From contig CAVOKO010000004.1 of the NCBI GenBank assembly GCA_963696525.1, forward strand, positions 1 to 64,000: a DNA stretch of 64,000 bases, read 5' to 3'. This document shows, piece after piece, positions 33,638 through 42,627 of this stretch. Source of the stretch: CAWBRT01 sp963696525. Its GTDB lineage: Bacteria; Acidobacteriota; Terriglobia; Terriglobales; Acidobacteriaceae. The notes under the pieces were generated by a model that saw nothing but the letters and a program-made list of their open reading frames with translations, ran no database searches and had not been told where the DNA came from. The stretch's first letter is position 1, and every line of letters begins with the position of its first letter. The translations under genes and the position numbers were made by a program.

Positions 33638-33724
33638 CGGGAATTTCCTTTTCGCCTCGCAAATGGCAGCCTTAGTGAATCCATTGTGCCCGCTCGCGAC
33701 ATTCGCAGTGGCCGTCGGGCAGCC

Positions 33725-33919
33725 TCAAAGACCTGAGCAACCTTTCAGTTTCAACTTCTTAGCCTCGTTGTACTGCCGCTCTGGTCCGTTCATCAAGAAC
33801 TCGGCAGCCTCACGGCATCTGCGGATGGACTTGCTGAAATCCTCCGCAATCCTGTCAAACTCCGCTTGAATGGTTGCCTTCGCGTCGACGATTGTTCTCG
33901 GTTCGTAGATGTTTGCCAT
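33725..33919 (-). CDS. small hypothetical protein (64 aa)
   Basis: A 64-residue protein, mostly helical, starting MANIYEPRTIVDAKATIQ and ending KLKLKGCSGL. No family recognised. The ribosome site is weak (AGAGG at a distance). A copy of the regulon promoter about 205 bases upstream points at it, which raises the chance that it is expressed. Confidence 0.5.
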   Translation of the reverse strand: MANIYEPRTIVDAKATIQAEFDRIAEDFSKSIRRCREAAEFLMNGPERQYNEAKKLKLKGCSGL

Positions 33920-34121
33920 CTGTTATTCGTAGCCTCTCTTACGCAATTCGGTTATTTTGACCTACCTAGCTAGCTGTTCTCCCGCCCGAGCTTGTTCGTC
34001 GTGGAGTCATTCTTCGCTTCGTTCGTGGCGTCGAGCGCCGTTGCCCGACTCCAATTCGGACATTCCAATTTCCTCGTCGCTCATTGTGCCGAGACCTCCA
34101 ACCGGAGCCGCGCTCATTCCC

Positions 34122-34165
34122 ACGTTACCAAGTCAACATTTAGACTTCTGAGCAATATGGCTCAC
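34122..34165 (-). promoter_or_regulatory. regulon promoter copy 2
   Basis: Minus-strand element GTGAGCCATATTGCTCAGAA (34165-34146), 18 bases, then TAACGT (34127-34122), the same hexamer and spacing as copy 1. It points to the small gene at 33919 and possibly grpE beyond. The region 33920-34534 holds only this and copy 3. Confidence 0.65.
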
Positions 34166-34306
34166 GAAACGCGGGGTGACCCCGGCCGCTCAGGCCAATT
34201 TCGAAGTCGGTGAATCCCGGAGCTATCAACCGCGGGAGCTCTGCTTTTTGCAGAACTCGGCTTCCAGCCAGGGCAATGATCGCCGTCGCCCGATGCTTTC
34301 GATTGT

Positions 34307-34350
34307 GTGAGCAAAATTGGACAGACATACATCCCCGCACTTGGTAAGTT
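34307..34350 (+). promoter_or_regulatory. regulon promoter copy 3 (for KaiC/kinase cluster)
   Basis: Plus-strand element GTGAGCAAAATTGGACAGAC (34307-34326), 18 bases, then TAAGTT (34345-34350). It points to the paralogue pair and the KaiC-like/histidine-kinase genes; the first ATG is at 34535. Divergent from copy 2. Confidence 0.65.
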
Positions 34351-34534
34351 GAGTAAGGCTGTCGCTGTGGCGACTATACGGCAATTGGGTTAGGCGGCAA
34401 TGCCAACACGCTTGAAGCCGTCATAGGAGTCTTCCCTGTTCGGGCAGACCCCAACAGGTGTAGCATTTTGAATAGCGTCTCACGTCCACGGTCACGGCAC
34501 GTTTTCAGGCGATAGTTAGTCAGGACAACAGATA

Positions 34535-35182
34535 ATGATGATTTCCCCACAAACGCTAGAGTTGGCCAGGCGCCTTCTTGCTTGCGAAGTTGTTGCTGGC
34601 GAGACCTCCGCGCCAACGGAGTCTTCGGCCGTTCGCGTCTGTGAGAAGCTGCGCCGGCCTCTGTGCGCACTCGCGGGAGTCGCCGGTTATCGGTCGCTCC
34701 TTTTTCGCGCGCTGACCTTGGCCAGAACGGAAGCTCCTGGTCTTAGCGCAGTGCGGGTTGCGGCGGATGGATCCTTAGAGGGTCTGGGTGAATACGAGTC
34801 ACAAATCGACAATGACCACGCTGGGGAGGCAGGAGTCATTCTCATCGCCCGGCTACTAGGACTGTGTCTTGCCCTGATTGGCGAAGTTTTGACGTTGCGG
34901 CTGGTGGAGGACGTATCTCCTTCTCTCAAGCTCACAACGAACTCGGCCACCTCCACGCCCTTTGAAGACATTCTTAAGGAAGTGGGCCAACTCAACAATG
35001 TGAGCGAACGACTTGAGTCGCTTGCGGACCAGCATCCGATCGTGGAAGATGCACTGATGAGTGTGTCGGGGAATATCCGTAATACAGCTACTCTATTGGA
35101 AGTTCTCACTCTAATTAGAAACAAGTCTATCCCACTACCGAAAGACGCGCCGAAGGAATCGCTGCAGCGCTATAAGATGTGA
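34535..35182 (+). CDS. unknown protein, first of a tandem paralogue pair
   Basis: A 215-residue soluble, mainly helical protein. Residues 5-125 (RRLLACEVVAGETSAP, CEKLRRPLCALAGVAG, LIARLLGLCLALIGEVLTLRLV) are clearly paralogous to the next gene. The remaining 90 residues are unique and look like helices of a signalling partner. AGGA stands nine bases before the ATG. No known family. It probably belongs to the operon with the KaiC-like ATPase. Confidence 0.7.
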   Translation: MMISPQTLELARRLLACEVVAGETSAPTESSAVRVCEKLRRPLCALAGVAGYRSLLFRALTLARTEAPGLSAVRVAADGSLEGLGEYESQIDNDHAGEAGVILIARLLGLCLALIGEVLTLRLVEDVSPSLKLTTNSATSTPFEDILKEVGQLNNVSERLESLADQHPIVEDALMSVSGNIRNTATLLEVLTLIRNKSIPLPKDAPKESLQRYKM

Positions 35183-35315
35183 TTTCTGCAAGATCGTCAC
35201 ACCAGTCGCCTGTTGTGGGACCGGTTATCCGTAGTTGTTGCAAGTCTGCGTAGAGCGGTTGATTGAGAGTTTCGACAGGCTCCGTTACGGCGGAGCATTT
35301 TGCACAGAAGCGGAA

Positions 35316-35774
35316 ATGAAGACTTCGTCGGAGATGCGAGATTGGGCCCAGCGGCTTCTTGCTTACGAAGCTGTTGCTGGCGAGACCTCTGCTCCAGCGG
35401 ACTCTGCAGCTGTTCGCGTTTATGAGAAGCTACGCCGACCACTGTGTGCACTCGCTGGAGTCACCGGTTTTCGGTCGCTCGCTTCTCGCGCTTTGGCGTT
35501 GGCCAAGGCTGAAGCCCCCGCACTTAGCGCGGTACAGGTCACGGCGGATGGACTTCTGCAGGGTCTAGGCGAACTCGAGTCGCAAAGCGACGAGGACCAC
35601 GCCGAGCAGGAAGCCTCCATTCTCATCGCTCAGTTACTCGGACTGCTTCGCACCTTCATTGGCGAAACTTTAACTCTGCGTCTGGTGCAGGATGCGTGGC
35701 CCGATGCAGCCTTCGATGACCCCAACACGAGAAAGGGAGAACAGCATGAGCCCACAAAACAAGGTGAAGATTGA
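35316..35774 (+). CDS. unknown protein, second of a tandem paralogue pair
   Basis: A 152-residue protein with the same core as the preceding gene (RLLAYEAVAGETSAP, YEKLRRPLCALAGVTG, LIAQLLGLLRTFIGETLTLRLV) but without its C-terminal extension. The ATG at 35316 has only a weak AAGCGGA before it. The end overlaps the start of the KaiC-like gene by 29 bases, so the two are probably coupled. Function unknown; a KaiC-associated factor is a guess from context. Confidence 0.65.
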   Translation: MKTSSEMRDWAQRLLAYEAVAGETSAPADSAAVRVYEKLRRPLCALAGVTGFRSLASRALALAKAEAPALSAVQVTADGLLQGLGELESQSDEDHAEQEASILIAQLLGLLRTFIGETLTLRLVQDAWPDAAFDDPNTRKGEQHEPTKQGED

Positions 35775-37257
35775 AAAACTGCCGACCGGAGTCCCGGGCC
35801 TCGACGAAATTGTGGGCGGAGGCCTCCCCGAATTCTCTTTTAACATCATCGCGGGTGCCCCAGGAAGCGGCAAGACCACTCTGGCGCACCAATTCGTATT
35901 CGCCAATGCGACCCCAGAGCGCCCCGCGCTTTATTTCACCGTGCTCGGCGAATCCGCCATTAAGATGCTGCGCTACCAGCAGCAGTACACGTTCTTCGAT
36001 CCGGCCAAATTGCCCGACGCTGTCCGCTTTGTCAACCTGAGCCAGATTGTCTTAGAGAAAGACTTGGGCGCGGTCTTGGAGGAGATTACGAAAGAGGTTG
36101 AGAAGGCTAACCCCGCCGTCGTAGTAGTGGACTCCTTTCGAACCATGGTGCGTAAGCCGCAAGGCGGCCTAAGCGAAATGGATCTGCAATCCTTTATTCA
36201 GCGGTTAGCCCTGTTCCTGGCGAGTTGGCAAGCCACGACTTTTCTGATCGGTGAATATGCCGAGGAGGAGCTGCGCGATAACCCTATATTCACCGTCGCC
36301 GATGGGCTGTTCTGGCTGCGCCAAACAGCGGAGCGAAACTCCGTTGTGCGGAAGTTACAGATCGTGAAGCTGCGTGGGCAGGCTTCCGTGCCTGGACTAC
36401 ACACCTTCCGCATTACCGATGCCGGGCTGCAAACCTTCTCGCGTACGTTTGGGCTAAGCGGACACAAGAGAAACCCGCCCATCGAGCGGCGCCTTTCTAT
36501 CGGTGTTCCAAAGCTGGACAAGATGCTGGGCGGAGGCATTCCTGAAGGCGATAGCGTTTTAGTGACCGGGTCTTCGGGGACGGGAAAATCGGTCCTGGCA
36601 ACTCAATTCATTGCCGAAGGCCTGCGCCAAGGGGAACCGGGCATTGTGGCGGTCTTTGAAGAGCGACCGCAGGCATACGTCGACCGGGCCGGCAGTTTTG
36701 GCATGGATTTGGAAGAACCACAGCGAGAGGGAAAGCTCCTGATCCTCTACCTGCGTCCTCTGGACCTCTCCGTGGATGAAACCATGAACGAGATTCTCGA
36801 CGCGGTGCAGAAAATTGGCGCCAAGCGCCTGGTGATCGATTCGCTGGCGGGCTTTGAGATGGCGCTGTCGCCAGGGTTCCGCGAAGACTTTCGCGAATCG
36901 CTCTACCGGATGATCTTCGCTTTGACGGGAATCGGGGTGACGATCCTAAGCACGGTCGAGGTGGATGAGTCTTTTACAGAATTTCCGTTCAGCACCTACT
37001 CGATTTCGTTTCTCACCGATGACATTATCCGGCTCCGGTACGTATCCATCGAGGGACAGCTTCGCAAGATCATGGTCGTGATCAAGATGCGCGGCGGCGA
37101 TCACAGCAAGGATGTCTGCGAATATGAAATCACCTCTGAGGGGGGGATCGTCGTCGGCGAGCGCCTCAAGGACTATCAGCGTCTCATCACCGGGATTCCT
37201 GAGCGTTTGAACAAACAAGGGCCCTCACTTAACCGGGAAGCCAAAAGTAAGAGCTGA
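35746..37257 (+). CDS. KaiC-like double RecA/AAA ATPase
   Basis: A 503-residue ATPase with two KaiC domains. The first has GAPGSGKTT (Walker A) and VVVVDSF (Walker B). The second has GSSGTGKS, RLVIDSLAG and the C-terminal YSISFLTDDIIRLRYVSI segment. Aligned to cyanobacterial KaiC, Ser421 falls at autophosphorylation site Ser431, while Phe422 replaces Thr432. AAGGGAGAACAGC precedes the ATG 35746. A PAS histidine kinase follows seven bases later. Probably a signalling ATPase of the non-clock KaiC type; no KaiA/KaiB present. Confidence 0.9.
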   Translation: MSPQNKVKIEKLPTGVPGLDEIVGGGLPEFSFNIIAGAPGSGKTTLAHQFVFANATPERPALYFTVLGESAIKMLRYQQQYTFFDPAKLPDAVRFVNLSQIVLEKDLGAVLEEITKEVEKANPAVVVVDSFRTMVRKPQGGLSEMDLQSFIQRLALFLASWQATTFLIGEYAEEELRDNPIFTVADGLFWLRQTAERNSVVRKLQIVKLRGQASVPGLHTFRITDAGLQTFSRTFGLSGHKRNPPIERRLSIGVPKLDKMLGGGIPEGDSVLVTGSSGTGKSVLATQFIAEGLRQGEPGIVAVFEERPQAYVDRAGSFGMDLEEPQREGKLLILYLRPLDLSVDETMNEILDAVQKIGAKRLVIDSLAGFEMALSPGFREDFRESLYRMIFALTGIGVTILSTVEVDESFTEFPFSTYSISFLTDDIIRLRYVSIEGQLRKIMVVIKMRGGDHSKDVCEYEITSEGGIVVGERLKDYQRLITGIPERLNKQGPSLNREAKSKS

Positions 37258-37263
37258 ATTTCT

Positions 37264-38553
37264 ATGAATACCAAGGCTAACGCCAGTCAACACGCGGACC
37301 AGATGCGGGATCTGCCGAGCCTCTACTCCTCAATCTTTGAGGGCTCGTCCCTGCCGACGGCCATGCTGGCGGGAGCTAAGCACATTGTCCATTATGTCAA
37401 CCCGGCCTTTGGCCGCCTCGTCGGTAGAGACGAAAACGAACTAGTCGGAATTGCCTTCTCCGAAGTCGTGCCAGGGGATGGATGTCTGCCGTCGCTTGAC
37501 CAGGTTTATCGTATTGGAGAAGCCGAAACCCATACGGAACCGGAGCCCTCCAACGGGCATACGTTTTACTGGTCTTATGCGATGTGGCCGGTTCTCGGTG
37601 CGGATGAACGCTCGGTGGGAGTCATGCTCCAGGTGACGGAGACCGCGAGTTTCCATCAACAGGCGACCGCTATGAACCAAGAGCTGCTAGTGTCGGCGGT
37701 GCGCCAGCATGAACTCGCAGAAGTGGCGGATAGGCTGAATGCGCAACTGCAACGAGAAATCACTGATCGCAAGCGGATGGAGCAGGCTCTGCTGAACAGC
37801 GCAAAACTGGCAGCTGCGGCGAGACTGGCATCGACCATGGCTCACGAGATCAACAATCCTTTAGACGCGATTGGCAACCTGGTATTCCTGCTGGCTCCGC
37901 TGCAATCCAGCCCCGAGGCACAGGCTTACATTTCCACTCTCGACCAGCAGGTAAGAGGTCTCAGTCGCATCGCTACCCAGATGCTCAAGTTTAATCGCGA
38001 CAACAACCACCCAACTCAATTCAAGTTGGGGAAATTGCTCCGCGAGACATTGGACTTTTATCGTCCCCAAGCTGAGAGGCGAGGAGTAGTTGTTATTCAG
38101 CGCCTTGAGACAGACGGAATGATTGTGGGCTTTCGAGGTGAGCTTGTTCAGGTTGTTACTAATCTATTGCTCAATGCGCTTGAGACCGCACCCGTGGACG
38201 GGAAGGTCGTTGTTCATCTTTATCCTGCGCCCCCTTGGCTTTGTAAGGCTCACAACCGATGTGGTTACTGCCTTTCTGTTACCGATACGGGCGCTGGAAT
38301 CGTCCCCCAACATTACAAGCGTATCTTTGAGCCTTTTTTCACGACAAAAGGCGAAAAAGGAACAGGGCTGGGGCTTTGGCTGTGCACGGGTATTGTCAAC
38401 CGGGTTGGTGGCTCGATTCGCGTCTGGAGTTCACGCCGCCCCGGTCGCACCGGCACTTGTTTCTCTGTCTTTCTACCTGCTGCGGAAGCCACCTTCACAC
38501 CGCTTCGCCGCAGATACGAGCGGGGAAACTCGTCATGTCAGCCGAAGGAGTAA
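37264..38553 (+). CDS. PAS-domain sensor histidine kinase
   Basis: A 429-residue cytoplasmic kinase with no membrane spans: an N-terminal PAS domain (about 20-130), a coiled-coil linker, a phosphoacceptor His194 in STMAHEINNPL and a HATPase domain with NLLLNALE, DTGAGI, FEPFFTTKGEKGTGLGLW. It is placed seven bases after the KaiC-like gene, so the same transcript is likely. No response regulator is nearby. Circadian-type output kinases such as SasA also partner KaiC, so a KaiC-kinase signalling pair is a reasonable inference. Confidence 0.9.
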   Translation: MNTKANASQHADQMRDLPSLYSSIFEGSSLPTAMLAGAKHIVHYVNPAFGRLVGRDENELVGIAFSEVVPGDGCLPSLDQVYRIGEAETHTEPEPSNGHTFYWSYAMWPVLGADERSVGVMLQVTETASFHQQATAMNQELLVSAVRQHELAEVADRLNAQLQREITDRKRMEQALLNSAKLAAAARLASTMAHEINNPLDAIGNLVFLLAPLQSSPEAQAYISTLDQQVRGLSRIATQMLKFNRDNNHPTQFKLGKLLRETLDFYRPQAERRGVVVIQRLETDGMIVGFRGELVQVVTNLLLNALETAPVDGKVVVHLYPAPPWLCKAHNRCGYCLSVTDTGAGIVPQHYKRIFEPFFTTKGEKGTGLGLWLCTGIVNRVGGSIRVWSSRRPGRTGTCFSVFLPAAEATFTPLRRRYERGNSSCQPKE

Positions 38554-38708
38554 AGTTGGAAATCTTGCCTCTGTCGGCCAGCCGCTGAAAGCGTTTGAGC
38601 CGCTACCATCTGTTCCGATAGTGTGCGCGCTATCGTTTCCAGGCTAACAAACAGACGTAAACAAAACAATCGAAGTTCTCGCTAAGTTTTGCTAGGGGAT
38701 CGTGCGTT

Positions 38709-39392
38709 TCAGTGCAGAAAATGGCGGAACAGGACTATGGCACAGAACGTGGCGAATCCGAGTAGGATAGGACCGATAATGGCGTTGACGAGGCGGAAGA
38801 AGGTGGGGCCGATACGGTGGGGCATGAAGCGAACGACGACGATCAGCGTAGTGAACCAAGTCATTAGGCCGGCGGCGGCCATTAGTATCCCCCACCCGGG
38901 TGCTTTGGAACCGAAGATGGAATGGGCGAAGGGAAGCCAGTTGGAGGTGACGCCAACCCAATAGACCATGGTTAAGGGGTTGAGGATGGTCAGGCCAGCA
39001 CTGGCGGCGACATCGGCGACCAGATGCTCGGGGACGGTGCCTTCGTCCCATTGTTGGCGAGCGCTGGCGTAGGCCCGAAGAGGATCCTTGACGGCGCGGA
39101 CAAGGAAGTAGATCGCTAGCGGAAGGAGGACGACGACGCCAGCAGCTTCCAGGACGGTCTGGACAGTCGGGTTGGACAGGTCGGAAAAGAGATAGTGACC
39201 GCCGAGGAGGACCAGGGAGAAGAGGGTTAGATCGCCCGTGACAGAGCCGATTCCGCAGGCGAGAGTATGGCGCCAACCACCGATTACGCCGCGGCGGATG
39301 GCTAGCATGTTGACAGGACCCATCGGCGCGGCCGCCGCCAGTCCCATAAAAAATGCAGCCAAAAGTACGTGGAGATGGGAAACGAACACCAT
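38709..39392 (-). CDS. LysE/RhtB-family amino-acid exporter-like protein
   Basis: A 227-residue inner-membrane protein with six predicted helices and the family N-terminus GLAAAAPMGPVNMLAIRRG, plus LTILNPLTMVYWVG. Proteins of this family export amino acids or small metabolites; the substrate is unknown. The ribosome site is poor. It converges with the histidine kinase gene (gap 38554-38708, nothing seen). Confidence 0.85.
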   Translation of the reverse strand: MVFVSHLHVLLAAFFMGLAAAAPMGPVNMLAIRRGVIGGWRHTLACGIGSVTGDLTLFSLVLLGGHYLFSDLSNPTVQTVLEAAGVVVLLPLAIYFLVRAVKDPLRAYASARQQWDEGTVPEHLVADVAASAGLTILNPLTMVYWVGVTSNWLPFAHSIFGSKAPGWGILMAAAGLMTWFTTLIVVVRFMPHRIGPTFFRLVNAIIGPILLGFATFCAIVLFRHFLH

Positions 39393-39552
39393 GTTGTGGC
39401 AGCCAGGCAGAATAAGCCCAGAATTCTATTCGGGTATTCTGGTAGTCAAGAATATACACCCGGTTCCATTTGCCTGACCCGTTCGGGCACATTTTTTCCA
39501 CTTGGTCCGGCTATGCGCTGTGCCGAGTTCTGGAAAGCTGATTCGGCTTTGA

Positions 39553-39732
39553 ATGAAGGACTGGCTGGATGGAGAATATATTGAGCTCGAGAATGAGATC
39601 GGCGTGCCCAAGGCTGAGATTCATTTAGCCATCCAGGGTTCGATAAACCTTATTCCTTTCGACAGCGGTTTGTTCAGACCTGCGAGCGACTTCGAAAGAA
39701 TTCTTGCACCGTCTTGCTTTGCCTATCGTTAA
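39553..39732 (+). CDS. possible small protein (59 aa), weak
   Basis: An open frame starting MKDWLDGEYIELENEIG and ending ERILAPSCFAYR. Codon use looks plausible, but there is no ribosome site or known family. It may be a real small protein or a remnant. Confidence 0.22.
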   Translation: MKDWLDGEYIELENEIGVPKAEIHLAIQGSINLIPFDSGLFRPASDFERILAPSCFAYR

Positions 39733-39761
39733 GTCGGCGAAGTGGTGGCAGCATGGCCATC

Positions 39762-39805
39762 GTGGTCAATTTTGACCAGCTCTTAGGGTTTTGATGATTA
39801 ATACT
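39762..39805 (+). promoter_or_regulatory. regulon promoter copy 4 (towards PBP gene)
   Basis: Plus-strand GTGGTCAATTTTGACCAGCT (39762-39781); its core TGGTCAATTTTGACCA is a perfect 16-bp palindrome. After 18 bases comes AATACT (39800-39805). The next plus gene is the PBP at 40255, about 450 bases away, the longest leader of the set. Confidence 0.5.
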
Positions 39806-39916
39806 AACGATGTACCTGGCGGAATTGATCGGAACCGCGATCGGTTAGTTGCAAATGCAACCTGCCACACTTTCCAGCCTCGGTAACCGAAGTACAACCA
39901 CATCTCGGTATCCGCA

Positions 39917-39950
39917 CATAGAGCCGGGCCGCTAACGCGCCGGCTCTATG
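39917..39950. repeat. perfect 11-bp stem hairpin
   Basis: CATAGAGCCGG (39917-39927) pairs perfectly with CCGGCTCTATG (39940-39950) around a 12-base loop. It has no T-run, so it is not a standard terminator. It lies inside the presumed leader of the PBP gene. Confidence 0.5.
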
Positions 39951-40254
39951 CTTATTCGCCTCCTCGCGTTAGTCTCAACCGTTTCGAAGGCACTGCCGGC
40001 GCGCAATGCCAGAATTGCGCAGCTTTCCACAAGAAATGTGAAAACTTGCAGCACAGCAGGGCAGATGTCGTTGCCGACTGCTCGCCCACGACCAATGTTC
40101 GTCCCTGAGCCTTATTGCACAGACGAGGAACTTTCGACTTGATAAGTTTGCAATATCTCGGGCACTATCTCTCGCCCTGGATGCACGGCCGGGGCGCCTC
40201 GGCCAGCTGACTGACGCCTCTATACTCGTGCCGCAGTCCGCATAGAGGAAGCTT

Positions 40255-42594
40255 GTGAGCGGCCCAAGACTGAGCGGGTGGAAAAAGCATATGCTGCAAA
40301 TAAGCAACAGGCACGGCAGAGCATTACTCCTATATGTGGTGGGCCTGGGAAGTCGGGCTGTTACTTGGTTCAAGCGTGTGCGGGCGCGCACCCTGGAAGC
40401 GCGGCAACTTCGGCGCACTCGCTCAGGCGGGCTGCGTTGGGCAGTTCGCGTTGTAATCGTTACAACTGGCACCGCAGCCATAATTGTTGCCCTTGTGCTT
40501 GTTGTGGGACTTTGTCACGTCTACCTCGACCGGACCAACCTGCCTGACATCGAATCCTTTGCCCGTTTTGAGTTTCCTGCCATTGGACATGTCTACGACA
40601 CCAACGGACGGCTGCTGGTCGAATTCGCAAAAGAGCATCGCCAGATTGTGCAGTATGAGGACATTCCCCCGATCGTCCGCGACGCGATTCTCGCCGCCGA
40701 AGACAAGAACTTCTTCTCCCATAACGGAGTGGACTATTCCAGAATCCCCCGAGTGCTGAGCAAGGTCAGGGTTGGGACGCTGCTGACGCGCATTACACGT
40801 CTCGGGCGGGTAGACGAAGCTGATAGCCTCGCCATGTTGAGGCAGGGTGGCTCGACGATCTCGCAACAACTTGTGCGTGCATACTTTCTGCGAAATCTCA
40901 CGGACGCGGAAAATAGCAATGACCTCCAGCCGGGCGCGCTTTCGTATGTAATCGGTGCTCGCAGTGCCAAAAAACTCGTTCGGAAGATCGAGGAGATTCG
41001 ACTGTCGTTGTGGATGGAACGGCAGATGCAAGAGCGTTTCGGTTCGAAACGCCGTGCTAAGGAAGAGATCCTCGCCCGATATGCCAGCTTCCTCTATATG
41101 GGAGATGGGCAGTACGGATTTTCCGCGGCTGCCGAACACTATTTTGGGCGCCCGCTCGCCAGCTTCACCGCGGCCGATGCCGACAAGGCGGCCCTGCTGG
41201 CCGGAATCGCAAAATGGCCGCGTGTCTACGCGCCCAATGCGCCCGATGTCGAGAGGATTCTGCACCGCCGAAACCAGATCCTTGCCCTCATGGTGAAGCG
41301 CGATTTCATATCCCCGGATATCGCACGAGCAGCCGAACAATGCCCCATCCTGGTGGTCACGCCAGGCAAGGTCAATGTGCCGCAGGCGCCAGCCATGATT
41401 GAAAGCGTGCTCAGAGAGCTGAAAAGCGACGACTCCGAACTGAGTGTCGACCAACTGCTCTTGGGCCGTATCCAGGTTTACTCCACTGTGGACATGCGCG
41501 TGCAGCACGTTGTCAACGAGGCGCTGGAGCATGGCCTCTTGATGTATGAGAAGCGACACCCAAGCGCAAGAGGGATCATCCAAGGGACTGTCGTTGTGCT
41601 AAGGAATCGTAATGCCAGTGTTCTTGCCGAGAGCGGAGGACGCGAGTTCTACAAGGAGCGTTCCAACGCCTACAGCGACTTTAATCGTGCCGCAACGTCC
41701 CTGCGGCAACCGGGTTCCGCAATGAAGCCCTTCGTCTATCTTGCTGCTTTTCGCCAGGGGATATTTAACCTTGAGAGCATGGTTCCCGACGCACCCATCA
41801 GCGTGCCCGATCGAGGCAACCAAGCTGCGAAATGGATCTCAAATTACGACGGCCAATTCAAAGGCACGATTTCCATTCGGGAGGCGCTCGCCGAATCCCG
41901 GAATGCCGTCGCGATTTGGATCACGACGCAAATTGGAATCGATAGCGTGCTCCAGACATCACGCAGCTTAGGGCTCCGGACGGCTTTGCAGCCGTATGCC
42001 AGTACGGCATTAGGCGCATCCGAAGTGAGCTTGTTGGAACTGGCTAATGCCTACCGCACGATGGCGTCGGGTATTTTCGCCGAGCCCCACGCGATCCAAA
42101 GAGTTCTTGGCGAATCGGGAAAGGTCGTCTTGGACAACGAAGGTGGATGGCCTCAAATAAATGTGGACGACAATGCGCTGGCGCTCATTCAGGAAGGGCT
42201 GCGCGGTGTCGTGCGCCTGCCGAGCGGCACGGCACACGCGCTTGACTCACGCGGCATTCCGGTAGCTGTTATGGGCAAGACAGGAACGACGAACAACTTC
42301 AGGGATGCACTATTTGTGGGCTCCACTTACGGCCCCGACGGGATCACCGTTGCCGTGCGCGTCGGCTTTGATGACAACCGCTCCCTCGGACAACAAGAAA
42401 CGGGCGGCAGGGTTGCGCTTCCGGTGTTCAAGGAGATCATGCTCAAAGCATACGGCGAGCAGTTGGTAGGGTCTGCGCCGGAGTTTCCACCCGAAATCGA
42501 GCGGAGCATCACCAGTTATCTCAATCCCGGTTCGGTCGAACCAGCGGTTGCGGCAGAAGCTTCTCTCGCAAAGATAGATCTGTGGTCGCATTGA
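40255..42594 (+). CDS. class A penicillin-binding protein (PBP1 family)
   Basis: Bifunctional peptidoglycan synthase of 779 aa. A single membrane helix near residues 65-85 is followed by a GT51 glycosyltransferase domain (AAEDKNFFSHNGVDY, GGSTISQQLVR) and a transpeptidase domain with catalytic Ser488 in PGSAMKPFVY, SRNA and GKTGTTNN. It starts with GTG after AGGAAGCTT. The GT51 region has an insertion of about 40 residues (near LRNLTDAENSNDLQ). The gene is solitary; the NRAMP-like gene follows 33 bases later and may be co-transcribed. Confidence 0.93.
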   Translation: MSGPRLSGWKKHMLQISNRHGRALLLYVVGLGSRAVTWFKRVRARTLEARQLRRTRSGGLRWAVRVVIVTTGTAAIIVALVLVVGLCHVYLDRTNLPDIESFARFEFPAIGHVYDTNGRLLVEFAKEHRQIVQYEDIPPIVRDAILAAEDKNFFSHNGVDYSRIPRVLSKVRVGTLLTRITRLGRVDEADSLAMLRQGGSTISQQLVRAYFLRNLTDAENSNDLQPGALSYVIGARSAKKLVRKIEEIRLSLWMERQMQERFGSKRRAKEEILARYASFLYMGDGQYGFSAAAEHYFGRPLASFTAADADKAALLAGIAKWPRVYAPNAPDVERILHRRNQILALMVKRDFISPDIARAAEQCPILVVTPGKVNVPQAPAMIESVLRELKSDDSELSVDQLLLGRIQVYSTVDMRVQHVVNEALEHGLLMYEKRHPSARGIIQGTVVVLRNRNASVLAESGGREFYKERSNAYSDFNRAATSLRQPGSAMKPFVYLAAFRQGIFNLESMVPDAPISVPDRGNQAAKWISNYDGQFKGTISIREALAESRNAVAIWITTQIGIDSVLQTSRSLGLRTALQPYASTALGASEVSLLELANAYRTMASGIFAEPHAIQRVLGESGKVVLDNEGGWPQINVDDNALALIQEGLRGVVRLPSGTAHALDSRGIPVAVMGKTGTTNNFRDALFVGSTYGPDGITVAVRVGFDDNRSLGQQETGGRVALPVFKEIMLKAYGEQLVGSAPEFPPEIERSITSYLNPGSVEPAVAAEASLAKIDLWSH

Positions 42595-42627
42595 ACCGCT
42601 TTGAACGCTCGATTTGTACAAGGTACC

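Larger units (their letters stand above)
39393..40254. other. 862-base intergenic region
   Basis: Apart from a possible 59-codon frame (39553-39732), the regulon promoter copy 4 and one strong hairpin, nothing is recognised. No tRNA or ncRNA signature is evident. Confidence 0.4.

Noticed and set aside
38692..39501. Long overlapping minus-strand frame over the LysE gene
   Set aside because: Composition Arg/Pro/Ser-rich shadow; the LysE frame has family motifs and membrane helices.
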